Source: DATFYM01 sp035315065
Lineage (GTDB): Bacteria > Acidobacteriota > Terriglobia > UBA7540
Assembly: GCA_035315065.1 (NCBI GenBank)
Contig: DATFYM010000111.1
Coordinates: 1 to 64,000 of the forward strand
Direction: 5' to 3'
Length of the DNA: 64,000 nucleotides
Position numbers and translations under genes: made by a program. Shown here in pieces: positions 11,203 through 20,040 of this stretch. Position 1 is the stretch's first letter. Each line of letters starts with the position of its first letter. The notes below the pieces were generated by a model, which was not told where the DNA came from, ran no database searches, and saw nothing but the letters and a program-made list of their open reading frames with translations.

Positions 11203-12466
11203 TTACCTGGCCCGAGTAGAGGGCGAAGGCGGCCTGGACGTCAAGATTCGGGACGACAAGGTCGTTGACGTCAAGCTGAAGATTTTTGAGCCGCCGCGCT
11301 TTTTCGAGGCCTTCCTGCGCGGGCGCCAGTTCACCGAAGCTCCGGATATCGCGGCGCGCATCTGCGGCATCTGTCCGGTCGCTTACCAGATGAGTGCGGT
11401 CCACGCCATGGAGTATGCGCTCGGCGTGCAGGTGGAAGGCCCCCTGCGGGATCTGCGCCGACTCCTTTACTGCGGCGAGTGGATCGAGAGTCATGTCCTC
11501 CACGTCTACATGCTGCACGCTCCGGATTTCCTGGGCTATGAGGATGCCATCCAGATGGCCAAGGATCACCCCGACGTGGTCCAACGCGCCCTGCAACTGA
11601 AGAAGGCGGGAAACCAGATCGTCACGGTAGTGGGAGGAAGGGAAATTCACCCCATCAACGTGCGGGTGGGCGGCTTTTACAAAGTGCCCACACGCCACGA
11701 TCTGGAGCCGTTGGCCGAGCGGTTGAAGTGGGCGCGCGACGCCGCCCTTGAAACAGTCCGGTTGGTGGCGAAGTTCCCCTTCCCGGATTTCGACCAGGAC
11801 TATCTGTTTGTGGCTCTCCGCCACCCGGACGAGTATCCCTTCAATGAAGGACACCTGGTTTCCAACCGCGGACTGGACATCACCGTGGACCGCTACGAAG
11901 AGAACTTCGTGGAAGAGCAGGTGCAGTACTCGAACGCGTTGCATTCCACGCTCAAAGGTCAGGGTGCTTACTTTGTCGGCCCGCTGGCTCGGTACAACCT
12001 GAACTTCGACCGGCTCTCGCCCCTGGCTCAGGAAGCTGCCCGGGAAGCCGGACTGGGACCGGCGTGCTCGAATCCGTTCCAGAGCATTATCGTGCGCAGC
12101 GTAGAAACCGTGTACGCCTGCGATGAGGCCCTGCGCCTCATTCAGGGATATGAGATGCCGGAGAAGCCGGCGGTGGAGGTGCCGGTGCGCGCCGGGGTCG
12201 GCTATGGGTGTACCGAGGCGCCGCGAGGGATTCTTTACCACCGTTACCGGATCGACGCGCGTGGCGCCATCCTGGACGCCAAGATCGTTCCTCCCACCTC
12301 CCAGAATCAGAAGACGATCGAGCAGGACCTCTGGCAATTCATCCCCAAGCATCTGGACCTTCCGCCGGAGAAGTTGCAGTGGCAGTGCGAGCAGGCCATT
12401 CGCAACTACGATCCCTGCATTTCGTGCGCCACGCATTTTTTGACGCTGAAGCTCGATCGGAAGTAG
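11177..12466 (+). CDS. hydA: Group-3b hydrogenase alpha (large, catalytic) subunit
   Basis: A 429-residue [NiFe] large subunit with Cys63 and Cys66 in RICGICPVAY and Cys414 and Cys417 in DPCISCATH. Only nine residues follow His420, a much shorter C-terminal tail than in HoxH, as is usual for group 3b. It should oxidise H2 with NADP+ or evolve H2, and relatives can also reduce polysulfide. The start is the ATG at 11177, inside the end of the delta-subunit gene; the open frame extends upstream to 11138 without a ribosome-binding site. This ends the core operon. Confidence 0.9.
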   Translation: MKTRTLKVDYLARVEGEGGLDVKIRDDKVVDVKLKIFEPPRFFEAFLRGRQFTEAPDIAARICGICPVAYQMSAVHAMEYALGVQVEGPLRDLRRLLYCGEWIESHVLHVYMLHAPDFLGYEDAIQMAKDHPDVVQRALQLKKAGNQIVTVVGGREIHPINVRVGGFYKVPTRHDLEPLAERLKWARDAALETVRLVAKFPFPDFDQDYLFVALRHPDEYPFNEGHLVSNRGLDITVDRYEENFVEEQVQYSNALHSTLKGQGAYFVGPLARYNLNFDRLSPLAQEAAREAGLGPACSNPFQSIIVRSVETVYACDEALRLIQGYEMPEKPAVEVPVRAGVGYGCTEAPRGILYHRYRIDARGAILDAKIVPPTSQNQKTIEQDLWQFIPKHLDLPPEKLQWQCEQAIRNYDPCISCATHFLTLKLDRK

Positions 12467-12475
12467 ACCAGGCAG

Positions 12476-12610
12476 GTGGCCGGGTGGCAGGTGGAGCGTT
12501 GGTTTTGCGGCCGCCACGGCGTAAAGACCGATGATGAACTACTGCGCCGGCTGCGCGAGCTCTGCGGCGATGAGGCGATTCGACTGGAAAAACAAGCGCC
12601 AGGGATGTAG
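12476..12610 (+). CDS. Possible 44-residue protein, unrecognised
   Basis: A GTG-started frame rich in charged residues (VKTDDELLRRLRELCGDE) that would form an amphipathic helix. It lies 9 bases after the hydA stop and could be part of the operon or a remnant. Codon choice is GC-rich like the neighbours. No family is recognised, and an overlapping frame on the same strand (from 12531) is also open. Confidence 0.3.
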   Translation: MAGWQVERWFCGRHGVKTDDELLRRLRELCGDEAIRLEKQAPGM

Positions 12611-12692
12611 GATGTGGGAATACGCGAGTGTATTGGCTTGGCGTGTTAGGGCGGGGGAACCGGCTGGGCCTGATGTGATTGGAGGATTGCGT

Positions 12693-12950
12693 ATGCCGTT
12701 CCAACCGGACGTTGCATATGACGACGAGGTCGGCCAACTTTACGGGAAGTACCTTTCGACGTTCGACAGTGACACCGGCCAAGTGCGGGCGCTGATCTTT
12801 GAGCAGAACGGTCAACTGGTGGCGCACGTTTCATTTCCGACTGGCCTAAAGCCAGAGGAAGTGACGGACGCCTATTCAGGTAAATTATACCGCTATGCCA
12901 AGGATAACGGTTTCGAGGGCAAGCTGAGAGTGATCTATTATTCCGAGTAG
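12693..12950 (+). CDS. Small conserved-looking protein, unknown function
   Basis: An 85-residue acidic protein without signal peptide or membrane segment, with a mixed alpha/beta composition (QVRALIFEQNGQLVAHVSFP). The start at ATG 12693 is supported by a strong Shine-Dalgarno ggagg seven bases upstream; the frame extends further upstream, but the translation there looks non-coding. It sits between the group-3b hydrogenase and the maturation protease on the same strand, so a link to hydrogenase assembly is conceivable but unsupported by any motif. Confidence 0.5.
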   Translation: MPFQPDVAYDDEVGQLYGKYLSTFDSDTGQVRALIFEQNGQLVAHVSFPTGLKPEEVTDAYSGKLYRYAKDNGFEGKLRVIYYSE

Positions 12951-12960
12951 CGCAATCCCC

Positions 12961-13186
12961 ATGGCGAACGTCCGCGTCTCGATTGATCTTCCATACCAAC
13001 TGTTGCTTAAGGCCGGCGAGTATCCGACGCCGGGAGAGGGCGGCTCGGTTCAACTTCAAAGAAACATTGGCGCCGGCCGTGGAAGGGGCGATCATTCACG
13101 AGGGACAAATTGCGCACGAGGATGACGCCAAGCTGGCGATCAAGGTGGCACGGAAGATCGTGGAGATTGCAGCATCACTGTTGTAA
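12961..13186 (+). pseudogene. Possible frameshifted small gene
   Basis: A frame starting at ATG 12961 (MANVRVSIDLPYQLLLKAGE) reads sensibly for about 35 residues. A different frame continues with AVEGAIIHEGQIAHEDDAKL and stops at 13186. Together they look like one small protein of about 75 residues broken by a single-base indel near 13045-13065. Either real decay or an assembly error would explain it. The family is not recognised. Confidence 0.35.
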
Positions 13187-13261
13187 ATTCGGGTGTGCTT
13201 GTGGCGATCGTGCCGTGGAAGCGGGCAGCACAGTGAACAGCAAGAGTTAGCAACGATAAAG

Positions 13262-13792
13262 ATGAGCCAACCCGGTCAGTCCGTCGTCGTCGGCCGGCTC
13301 CTGGTGATTGGTGTCGGCAATGAGTATCGGCGCGACGACGCCGTCGGATTGATCGTCGCCCGTCGATTGGCCGAGCGTCCCAATCCGACCTTCACCGTGC
13401 TCGAGCAAAACGGTGACGGCGCCGCGCTGATGGAAACTTGGCAGGGCGCCGAGAAGGTGATAGTCGTGGATGCGGTTCACTCCGGCGCCGAACCCGGCAC
13501 CACTTATCGCCTCGACGCCAGCCTCCAATCCCTTACGGCCTTGGCGGCCCTTCCCCCGGAAGCCTTCCGCGGCTCGACCCACGCCTTCAGTCTGGTCGAG
13601 GCCGTCGAGTTGTCGCGGACTTTGCACCAACTTCCACCCCACTTCATCGTTTATGGGATTGAGGGCCGCAACTTTGAGGCAGGTACCGGACTCTCCTCGG
13701 AAGTCGCCAAAGCCGTACCAAGGGTCGCGAACCGCATCCTCCTGGAAGTATCAAGCGCCAGACGCAACCCGCTTTACGCCAGAAGTCGGTGA
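13262..13792 (+). CDS. [NiFe] hydrogenase maturation protease (HyaD/HoxW family)
   Basis: A 176-residue endopeptidase of the HycI/HyaD family. It has the N-terminal strand LLVIGVGNEYRRDDAVG, whose acidic residues bind the nickel of the precursor, then an Asp in VIVVDAVHSG and a His in STHAFSLVEAVELS, as in the family. It should cleave the C-terminal peptide of a large subunit after Ni insertion, the HoxH tail being the clearest substrate nearby. No hypABCDEF genes lie in the window. The start at ATG 13262 is preceded by a weak ataaag; the open frame runs 23 codons further upstream without a better signal. Confidence 0.87.
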   Translation: MSQPGQSVVVGRLLVIGVGNEYRRDDAVGLIVARRLAERPNPTFTVLEQNGDGAALMETWQGAEKVIVVDAVHSGAEPGTTYRLDASLQSLTALAALPPEAFRGSTHAFSLVEAVELSRTLHQLPPHFIVYGIEGRNFEAGTGLSSEVAKAVPRVANRILLEVSSARRNPLYARSR

Positions 13793-14088
13793 CCTGAATT
13801 TCTGACCAAGGAAGTTCTGCCCGGTTGGCATTGCGTCCGCTTGCAAACCCAGAGTTCTCAGCACGATCGCCGCGTGACCTCGGTCACAGCCGCAGGTGAC
13901 CCGCATCATAGCCTTTTCACGTTCCCTCGACTAAGACTGTAGAGTATTGCAACGCTCGGTGCTGAAGACCTGAACAGTTCGGGACGCCGTCATGAAGCCT
14001 GCCGCGCGCAGAACGCTCACGCGATCGTTGATGTTCTCATCTCCAATGAGCACTTCCTGGGTACAGCGGCTGTTTCGGGAGAACGCAG
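13793..14088. other. 296-base intergenic region before the HybA operon
   Basis: No gene is seen. The region contains the CRP-like palindrome at 13874-13887 and a GG-N10-GC arrangement at 13827-13840 that only weakly resembles a sigma-54 promoter. It is likely to hold the promoter of the operon beginning at 14089. Confidence 0.5.
13874..13887. promoter_or_regulatory. CRP/FNR-like palindromic operator upstream of the HybA/NrfD operon
   Basis: GTGACCTCGGTCAC differs from the palindrome at 849-862 only in the central bases and has the same GTGA-N6-TCAC geometry. It lies 202 bases before the first start codon of the operon. The shared site suggests co-regulation of the soluble NAD-linked hydrogenase and the membrane electron-transfer module; this is inference. 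Confidence 0.45.
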
Positions 14089-14865
14089 ATGAGTAAAGCA
14101 ATTCTCTATGATGCAACCGTCTGCATTGGATGCAGGCTCTGCGAGAAGGCTTGCGCAGATAGAAACAGCCTGCCTTATGACGATAACGTCGCTACGGAAC
14201 AAGTCATCTCCGCCCACAAGCTCACGGTTGTCATGACCAACGGCGACAAGTTCATGCGCCGGCTCTGTATGAACTGCCAGGACCCCACGTGCGCGTCGGT
14301 GTGTCCGGTGGGAGCGCTGCGCAAGACCGAGTTGGGCCCCGTGACCTACGACGAATCTCGCTGTATCGGTTGCCGATACTGCATGTTGGCCTGCCCGTTC
14401 GGCGTTCCCAAGTACGAGTGGGGCAAAGTGCTGCCGCGGGTGCGCAAGTGCGACATGTGTGCCGACCGCGTGGCAGCGGGGCGGCCGACAGCGTGTGCTG
14501 AGGCCTGCCCTACCGGTGCCACCAAGTTCGGAGATCGGGATGAATTGATTCGAGAGGCCAAGGATCGCATCGACAAGGCACCTAACCAGTACATAAACCA
14601 TATCTACGGCCTTGAAGAGGTCGGTGGAACTTCGGTGCTGGAACTCTCCAGCGTACCGTTTGATTTGTTTGGTCTCCATACTCCTACGGAACCGCTCCCG
14701 ATGCTCACCTACCGCGTGCTCTCGCGTCTTCCGGACATCGTTTCGCTGGGCGGTGTCCTGCTGGGTGGAGTCTGGTGGATTACCCATCGGCGTGCCGAAG
14801 TAGCCGCAGCCGAAGCCAAGGAACGCCAGGCCAAGAAGGGCAACGATGGGAATGGGAAACAATGA
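14089..14865 (+). CDS. HybA-like four-cluster ferredoxin subunit
   Basis: A 258-residue protein with four [4Fe-4S] motifs: CIGCRLCEKAC near residue 12, CMNCQDPTCASVC, CIGCRYCMLAC, and CDMCADRVAAG with CAEAC. A single hydrophobic helix near the C-terminus (SLGGVLLGGVWWI) would anchor it in the membrane, as in HybA. There is no Tat signal, unlike E. coli HybA, so the clusters probably face the cytoplasm. With NrfD next door it should carry electrons between a soluble partner and the quinone pool. The start ATG at 14089 has gggagaacgcag upstream, and the stop overlaps the next start (ATGA). No catalytic subunit is adjacent. Confidence 0.82.
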   Translation: MSKAILYDATVCIGCRLCEKACADRNSLPYDDNVATEQVISAHKLTVVMTNGDKFMRRLCMNCQDPTCASVCPVGALRKTELGPVTYDESRCIGCRYCMLACPFGVPKYEWGKVLPRVRKCDMCADRVAAGRPTACAEACPTGATKFGDRDELIREAKDRIDKAPNQYINHIYGLEEVGGTSVLELSSVPFDLFGLHTPTEPLPMLTYRVLSRLPDIVSLGGVLLGGVWWITHRRAEVAAAEAKERQAKKGNDGNGKQ

Positions 14866-16055
14866 GATTGCCTAAGTTCACTTTCTGGAAAACGATCATG
14901 ACGGTTGTCCTTCTGGCCGGGGCCTACGCGACGGTGCTGCGTTATACGCGCGGGCTAGGCGCTTCCACCAACCTGAGCGACAGGTTCCCGTGGGGCTTGT
15001 GGATCGGCTTCGACGTGATGTGCGGCGTGATGCTGGCGGCGGGCGGCTTCACGCTCACTGCCACCGTCTACATCTTCAATCTGGAGCGATTCCGGCCCAT
15101 CATCCGCCCGACGGTTCTGACGGCCTTCCTCGGCTACGTGCTGGTGGTGGTGGCGCTGCTTTTCGATCTGGGGCGTCCTTACCGCATCTGGCACCCGTTG
15201 GTGATGTGGAACCCACACTCGGTGATGTTCGAGGTGGCTTGGTGCGTAACGCTTTACACTACAGTCTTAGCCCTGGAGTTCGCGCCGATTGTCTTCGAAC
15301 GGCTCAACCTGGAGAAGGCTCTGCGAATTCAGCACGCCATCGTGATTCCTCTAGTGATTCTGGGTGTGCTCCTCTCCACTCTGCACCAGTCCTCGCTGGG
15401 CAGCCTTTACTTGATCGTCCCGGAGAAACTTCACCCCTTGTGGTACAGCCCGCTGTTGCCCGTCTTTTTCTTCATTTCGGCGATCTGCGTGGGCTTGGCC
15501 ATGACCATTTTCGAGTCGTACATGAGCTCGAAGGCCTTCGGCAAGCAACTCGAACTGCCTTTGCTGATTTCGTTGGGGCGTGTTCTGGTGGTGGCGCTCG
15601 CCGTCTACGCCGTTCTGCGTTTCGAGGACCTTTATCACCGGGGCGCTCTTCAGTATTTGCGACATCCGGGCTACGAGACCAACCTCTTCCTGCTGGAAGT
15701 GGCGCTCGGGCTCCTGTTGCCCATCGCCCTGCTGATGAATCGCAGGATTCGCGAGAGCACAGGCGGACTCTACCTCGCCTCGGTGCTGGTGTTGCTGGGC
15801 TTCATCACCAACCGCCTGAACGTCAGCATCACTGGCATGGAAGCATCCGCCGGCTTGCACTACTTCCCCAAATGGACTGAGATCGCCATTACGGCCAGTA
15901 TCGTGGCCGCTGGCTTTGCCATTTTCACGCTGGCGGTGAAGTATCTGCCGATCTTTCCCGAGGCCAAAGCCCCGGCAGCCCGGACTCGGCAGGGCAATGC
16001 GAGCCTGCCGGTAGCTCACGGTGATTTTGTATTCTCTCAAGCCGGAAAGGCGTGA
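14862..16055 (+). CDS. NrfD/HybB-type integral membrane quinone module
   Basis: A 397-residue polytopic protein of the NrfD/PsrC/HybB family with about ten hydrophobic segments, beginning with FWKTIMTVVLLAGAYATVL. The family binds quinone and receives or donates electrons through a ferredoxin subunit such as the one just upstream. HybB-like features include the long soluble loops and the RFPWGLWIGFDVMCG-type stretch. The start is ATG 14862 in the four-base overlap with the ferredoxin gene. The operon continues after three bases with the histidine kinase, an unusual arrangement that suggests the kinase monitors this complex. Confidence 0.85.
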   Translation: MRLPKFTFWKTIMTVVLLAGAYATVLRYTRGLGASTNLSDRFPWGLWIGFDVMCGVMLAAGGFTLTATVYIFNLERFRPIIRPTVLTAFLGYVLVVVALLFDLGRPYRIWHPLVMWNPHSVMFEVAWCVTLYTTVLALEFAPIVFERLNLEKALRIQHAIVIPLVILGVLLSTLHQSSLGSLYLIVPEKLHPLWYSPLLPVFFFISAICVGLAMTIFESYMSSKAFGKQLELPLLISLGRVLVVALAVYAVLRFEDLYHRGALQYLRHPGYETNLFLLEVALGLLLPIALLMNRRIRESTGGLYLASVLVLLGFITNRLNVSITGMEASAGLHYFPKWTEIAITASIVAAGFAIFTLAVKYLPIFPEAKAPAARTRQGNASLPVAHGDFVFSQAGKA

Positions 16056-16058
16056 ACC

Positions 16059-17807
16059 ATGGAGAGTCAGGCGCCATGGGACGCGAAACTTCGCATTGGC
16101 TTGGCGGCCAAGCTGGCCCTCAGCCTGGTGCTCAGCACGGTCGCCCTATTTACGCTGTTCGGCTATCTGAACCTGCGCTTGCAGCGAAGGCAGTCGGAAG
16201 AGACGGTGCTGCAGAGCGTAGACCGGATCGGCGACCTGATCCAGCGCAGCACTCGCTACCAGATGCTGCGCAACGACCGGGACGCCCTCTATCAGGTTAT
16301 TCAGACCATTGGGAGCGAGCCGGGCATCCGCCGCATCCGGATCTTCAACGAGGAAGGCCGGATCAGCTTCTCCACCGACCCTAGCGAAGTCAGCAAACTC
16401 GTGGATAAGCGCGCCGAGGCCTGCTACGGCTGCCACTCTCAAACCCAACCGCTGGCGAAGCTCAATCGTCCTGACCGGGCCCGCATCTTCACTGACGCTC
16501 AAGGTCACCGCGTGCTGGGGTCGATCCGGCCCATCGAAAACGACGCCACCTGCTCGAACGCCAGTTGCCATGCCCACCCGCCCGATCGCCGCATTCTGGG
16601 CGTGATTGATACCGACCTTTCGCTTGACACGGTGGACGCCCAGGTGGCCCAACACCAGGCGCGGCTGGCCGAGTTCACAGCCGTGGCCGTGATGTTGATG
16701 TCGCTGGTGAGCGTCGCTTTCATCTGGGTGGTGGTTCACAAACCCATTAATGACCTCACGAACGGGATTCGCCAAGTGGCCCAGGGGGATCTCGATCACA
16801 CGATTGCCGTCCATTCGCGAGACGAGCTGGGAGTGCTGGCCGATTCGTTCAACAAGATGACCGGCGAACTTTCCGAGGCCCATCGCGAACTGACCGACTG
16901 GACAAAGACGCTCGAAGTGCGTGTAGAGCAGAAAACGGAGGAGCTCAACCGCGCCCACGAGCACATGCTACACGTGGAGAAGATGGCATCGATCGGCAAG
17001 CTCGCCGCCGTGGTGGCGCACGAGATCAACAACCCGCTCGCCGGCATTCTCACTTATGCCAAGTTGTTGAAGAAGTGGGTGGCCCGATGGGACGGGTCGC
17101 GGCGAGAGGATGCGCTTAGTTCGCTCGACCTGATCGAATCGGAAAGCCGCCGCTGCGGCGAAATCGTCCGCAACATGCTGACGTTTGCGCGCGCCACGCC
17201 CATCAACTTTGAGCCGGCCGACCTGAACGGCGTCGTCGATCGTTCCGTCCGGCTGGTGCAACACCAACTCGATCTGGGCAATATCGACTTGAACCTGAAC
17301 TTGGCCGCCGATCTCCCCGCCGTCCGCTGCGATCCGGCGCAAATCGAGCAAGTGCTCGTGGCATTGATTATGAACGCCATCGAGGCGATGCCCAAGGGCG
17401 GCAGCCTGGCGGTGCGCAGCCGCCTTCTGCCCGAGACGGCCGAGGTCCAGCTCCAGATCCAGGATGACGGGGTGGGAATCCCGCCGGACCTCTTGCCCAA
17501 CCTGTTTGAGCCCTTCTTCACGACCAAGGAGCGCGGGCACGGGGTCGGCCTGGGATTGGCAATATCGAAGAATATCGTTGAGCGTCACCAAGGGCGCATT
17601 GAGGTGGCTTCCGATCCGGGACGGGGCACTACTTTCACCATCACGCTTCCGGTGCATGGCGTCCGCAGCGCAACGGTCCCGGCCTCCCACCCTGACGGGA
17701 TGGGGCGCCTCGCGCCAGTGCGGGAGCAGACAGCTCCGGCTAAGATGCGCGGGCAAGATGCCCGCGGCACAACGGGCGGGACGCCCGCGGTACATGGAGG
17801 TAAGTGA
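16059..17807 (+). CDS. Sensor histidine kinase with two heme-c-like motifs
   Basis: A 582-residue membrane kinase. TM1 is at about 10-35 and TM2 at about 205-230, enclosing an extracytoplasmic domain with Cys122-x2-Cys125-His126 (CYGCH) and Cys165-x4-Cys170-His171 (CSNASCH), both shaped like c-type heme attachment sites. A HAMP domain follows, then a coiled coil, the HisKA box with phospho-acceptor His321 (AHEINNPLAG), and an HATPase domain with the N, G1 and G2 boxes (DDGVGIP, GVGLGLAI). The last 45 residues are low-complexity and derived from a gcgggcaagatgcccgcg-type palindromic repeat. Its stop overlaps the response regulator. Redox sensing through heme is inferred from the motifs; gas or redox ligands are equally possible. 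Confidence 0.85.
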   Translation: MESQAPWDAKLRIGLAAKLALSLVLSTVALFTLFGYLNLRLQRRQSEETVLQSVDRIGDLIQRSTRYQMLRNDRDALYQVIQTIGSEPGIRRIRIFNEEGRISFSTDPSEVSKLVDKRAEACYGCHSQTQPLAKLNRPDRARIFTDAQGHRVLGSIRPIENDATCSNASCHAHPPDRRILGVIDTDLSLDTVDAQVAQHQARLAEFTAVAVMLMSLVSVAFIWVVVHKPINDLTNGIRQVAQGDLDHTIAVHSRDELGVLADSFNKMTGELSEAHRELTDWTKTLEVRVEQKTEELNRAHEHMLHVEKMASIGKLAAVVAHEINNPLAGILTYAKLLKKWVARWDGSRREDALSSLDLIESESRRCGEIVRNMLTFARATPINFEPADLNGVVDRSVRLVQHQLDLGNIDLNLNLAADLPAVRCDPAQIEQVLVALIMNAIEAMPKGGSLAVRSRLLPETAEVQLQIQDDGVGIPPDLLPNLFEPFFTTKERGHGVGLGLAISKNIVERHQGRIEVASDPGRGTTFTITLPVHGVRSATVPASHPDGMGRLAPVREQTAPAKMRGQDARGTTGGTPAVHGGK

Positions 17808-19216
17808 ACGTGAACGAAAAAGGAAGCATCTTGCTTGTCGATGACGAGATCATCGTGCGCGATTCCCTCAGCAAGTGGTTCCACGAGGAAGGCTACGAGG
17901 TGGGCACCGCGGAGAGCGCCCCGCAGGCGCTGAAACTGGTGGGTCAGACCCACTGGGACCTGGCGCTGGTGGATATCAAGATGCCGGGGACCGACGGTAT
18001 CGAACTGCAACGCCGCCTGCGGGAAGCGAATCCGGAACTGATCGTCATCATCATGACCGGCTACGCCTCGGTGGAAACCGCGGTGGCGGCGCTTAAGAAC
18101 GGCGCTTACGACTATGTCACCAAGCCCTTCGATCCCGATGATATCGCCCACACCGTGCACAACGCGCTGGCCCACCGTCGCGTCGAAAAAGAGAACGTGC
18201 GGCTGCGCGAGACGGTGGCCGCAGCGACACGCCCGCAGGAACTGGTCGGCCAGGGCGCGGCCATGAAGCGCGTGTTCGAGGCCATCGAAACCGTCGGCCC
18301 TACGGAAGCCACGGTCCTCATCACCGGCGAGAGCGGCACGGGCAAGGAGTTGGTGGCGCGCGCCATCCACGCCGCCAGCCCCCGCCGATGCAATCCGCTG
18401 GTGGTGATCCACTGCGGAGCCTTGGCGGAAACGCTGCTGGAGAGCGAGTTGTTCGGCCACGAGAAAGGCGCCTTCACCGGAGCGCAGTACCGCAAGAAAG
18501 GCAATTTCGAGGTCGCTGAGGGCGGCACCGTGTTCCTGGACGAGATCGCCGACATCAGCCTGAAAACCCAAACCGACCTGCTGCGCGTTCTCCAAGAGCG
18601 CGAGATTACCCGCGTAGGCGGGAGCCAGCCGATCAAAGTAGACTTCCGTTGCGTAGCGGCCACCAATAAGCACCTCGAGCAACTGGTGGAGGAGGGTAAG
18701 TTCCGTCCCGACCTCTATTACCGTCTCAACGTCTTCCAGATTGAGCTGCCGCCGCTGCGCGAGCGCAAAGAAGATATTCCCCTCCTGGTCGACCACTTCG
18801 TCCGCAAGTTCTCGCTCAGCATGAGCAAGCGGATCGTGCGCGTTTCGCCCAAGGCCATGGACCTCTTGCAGAGATACGATTGGCCCGGCAACGTGCGCGA
18901 ACTGGAGAACGCCGTCGAGCGTGCCATGGTGGTGGCCCGAGAGCCCGAGATCGGTGAAGAGGACTTCACGCTGAAACTGCCCGGGCAGGCGGGTGCCGCC
19001 AATGGAATCCAGGGGGCTAACCGCTTGAACGGAGCGCAGGCGGCCGCCGGGGTCCGGAAACTGGAAGATGCCGAGCGCCTCCACATCCTGCGCGTGCTTG
19101 AAGAGTGCGGCGGCAACCAAACGCGCGCTGCGGAGGCTCTGGATATCGATCGCGTCACGCTGCATAGTAAGCTCAAGAAGTACGGGTGGAAGAAGACGCC
19201 GGTTGAAACCCCATGA
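17804..19216 (+). CDS. NtrC-family sigma-54-dependent response regulator
   Basis: A 470-residue response regulator. The receiver domain has phospho-acceptor Asp57 (VDIKMPG). The AAA+ domain has Walker A GESGTGKE from Gly175 and the sigma-54-contacting GAFTGA loop at 222-227. A C-terminal Fis-type helix-turn-helix reads NQTRAAEALDIDRVTLHSKL. It should activate sigma-54 promoters when phosphorylated by the heme-motif kinase encoded just upstream. Two GTG starts are possible, 17804 and 17810; the second has the better spacing to ggagg. Targets are unknown, and I see no strong -24/-12 promoter in the window. Confidence 0.9.
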   Translation: MNVNEKGSILLVDDEIIVRDSLSKWFHEEGYEVGTAESAPQALKLVGQTHWDLALVDIKMPGTDGIELQRRLREANPELIVIIMTGYASVETAVAALKNGAYDYVTKPFDPDDIAHTVHNALAHRRVEKENVRLRETVAAATRPQELVGQGAAMKRVFEAIETVGPTEATVLITGESGTGKELVARAIHAASPRRCNPLVVIHCGALAETLLESELFGHEKGAFTGAQYRKKGNFEVAEGGTVFLDEIADISLKTQTDLLRVLQEREITRVGGSQPIKVDFRCVAATNKHLEQLVEEGKFRPDLYYRLNVFQIELPPLRERKEDIPLLVDHFVRKFSLSMSKRIVRVSPKAMDLLQRYDWPGNVRELENAVERAMVVAREPEIGEEDFTLKLPGQAGAANGIQGANRLNGAQAAAGVRKLEDAERLHILRVLEECGGNQTRAAEALDIDRVTLHSKLKKYGWKKTPVETP

Positions 19217-19827
19217 ACGTGGTTCAGTTATTGCCGATCGTGGGAAGGAACTCCGATGGGTCGGGGCTGGGGCTAAAGGCAGGACGGGCGCCAGACCCGG
19301 CGCCGGAGCTAAGCCCCGACCTAAGCCCGAGCTTGCACTTAAGCCGGCTGGCCGCGGCGATTTCCGCCGAGTTCCAAGTCCGGTGCGAGGTCGCGCCGGC
19401 CGCTCTTGACCCAGCCCCTTCTTTCCACTCCGGACGGCAACAATACTATTCAACCGACCTCCTGGCCCGCATGCAAAAGCACCTGACCCCCGCGTGCTGG
19501 CGAGTCCTTGGCGTGACGCCGCTGGACTTGTATATCCCTATCCTCACCTTCGTTTTCGGTGAGGCGCAACTCGAAGGTGGCTGCGCTTTGGTTTCTACTT
19601 ACCGCCTTCGACAGGAGTTCTATGGACTGCCGCCTGACCGTGACCTTCTGTACCAGCGTCTCTTGAAAGAAGCCATCCACGAGCTTGGCCACACCCTGGG
19701 CCTGACCCATTGCGAGGACTACGATTGCGTTATGGCCCCTTCCCACGCCGTGGAATGGATCGACCTCAAAAGCAGCCACGCTTGCCGCGGATGCCGCCGA
19801 GCGGTTTCATTGCGAATTGCCGATTGA
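19213..19827 (+). CDS. amzA: Archaemetzincin-type zinc metalloprotease
   Basis: A 204-residue protein with the archaemetzincin signature: HELGHTLGLTHC, in which the first three His bind zinc and Glu is catalytic, followed by CVM and a CRGCR cysteine pair that together form the structural zinc site. Upstream the family block (VTPLDLYIPILTFVFGEAQ) is intact. Residues 10-45 are a low-complexity Gly/Pro/Ser insert. The start ATG overlaps the regulator stop (ATGA), so the protease is translated with the NtrC regulator, an odd partner. The last residues (RIAD) come from a gattgac-type repeat word. The family's substrates are poorly known. Confidence 0.85.
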   Translation: MNVVQLLPIVGRNSDGSGLGLKAGRAPDPAPELSPDLSPSLHLSRLAAAISAEFQVRCEVAPAALDPAPSFHSGRQQYYSTDLLARMQKHLTPACWRVLGVTPLDLYIPILTFVFGEAQLEGGCALVSTYRLRQEFYGLPPDRDLLYQRLLKEAIHELGHTLGLTHCEDYDCVMAPSHAVEWIDLKSSHACRGCRRAVSLRIAD

Positions 19828-19962
19828 CGATTTGAAGGCGTGAAGAATCTAAACGCACAGGTGCAGAAGGAAAATCATGAATGCCGAAATGACGAATTAT
19901 GAGCAGAAGCGCGGGGTGCTGGTCTTTTTTGTTCATCATTCATCATTCAGCATTCAGCATTC
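19810..19962. repeat. Heptad inverted repeat downstream of amzA
   Basis: A gaattgccgattgacgatt motif overlaps the amzA stop. It is followed by arms of gaatgat/gaatgct type at about 19875-19902 and 19930-19962, with a short loop. No gene lies between amzA and the GH16 gene. Confidence 0.7.
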
Positions 19963-20040
19963 CTCTCTCAGACCCTTTTGTTCGGGCCAGCCATCTTATA
20001 GACCATAGAGGAAGTTGATCTGAAGTGTCCGGAGGTAGTT

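Noticed and set aside
13827..13840. Sigma-54 promoter before the HybA operon
   Set aside because: GG and GC have the right 10-base spacing, but the -12 element lacks the TT before GC and the better TTGC is four bases out of place.
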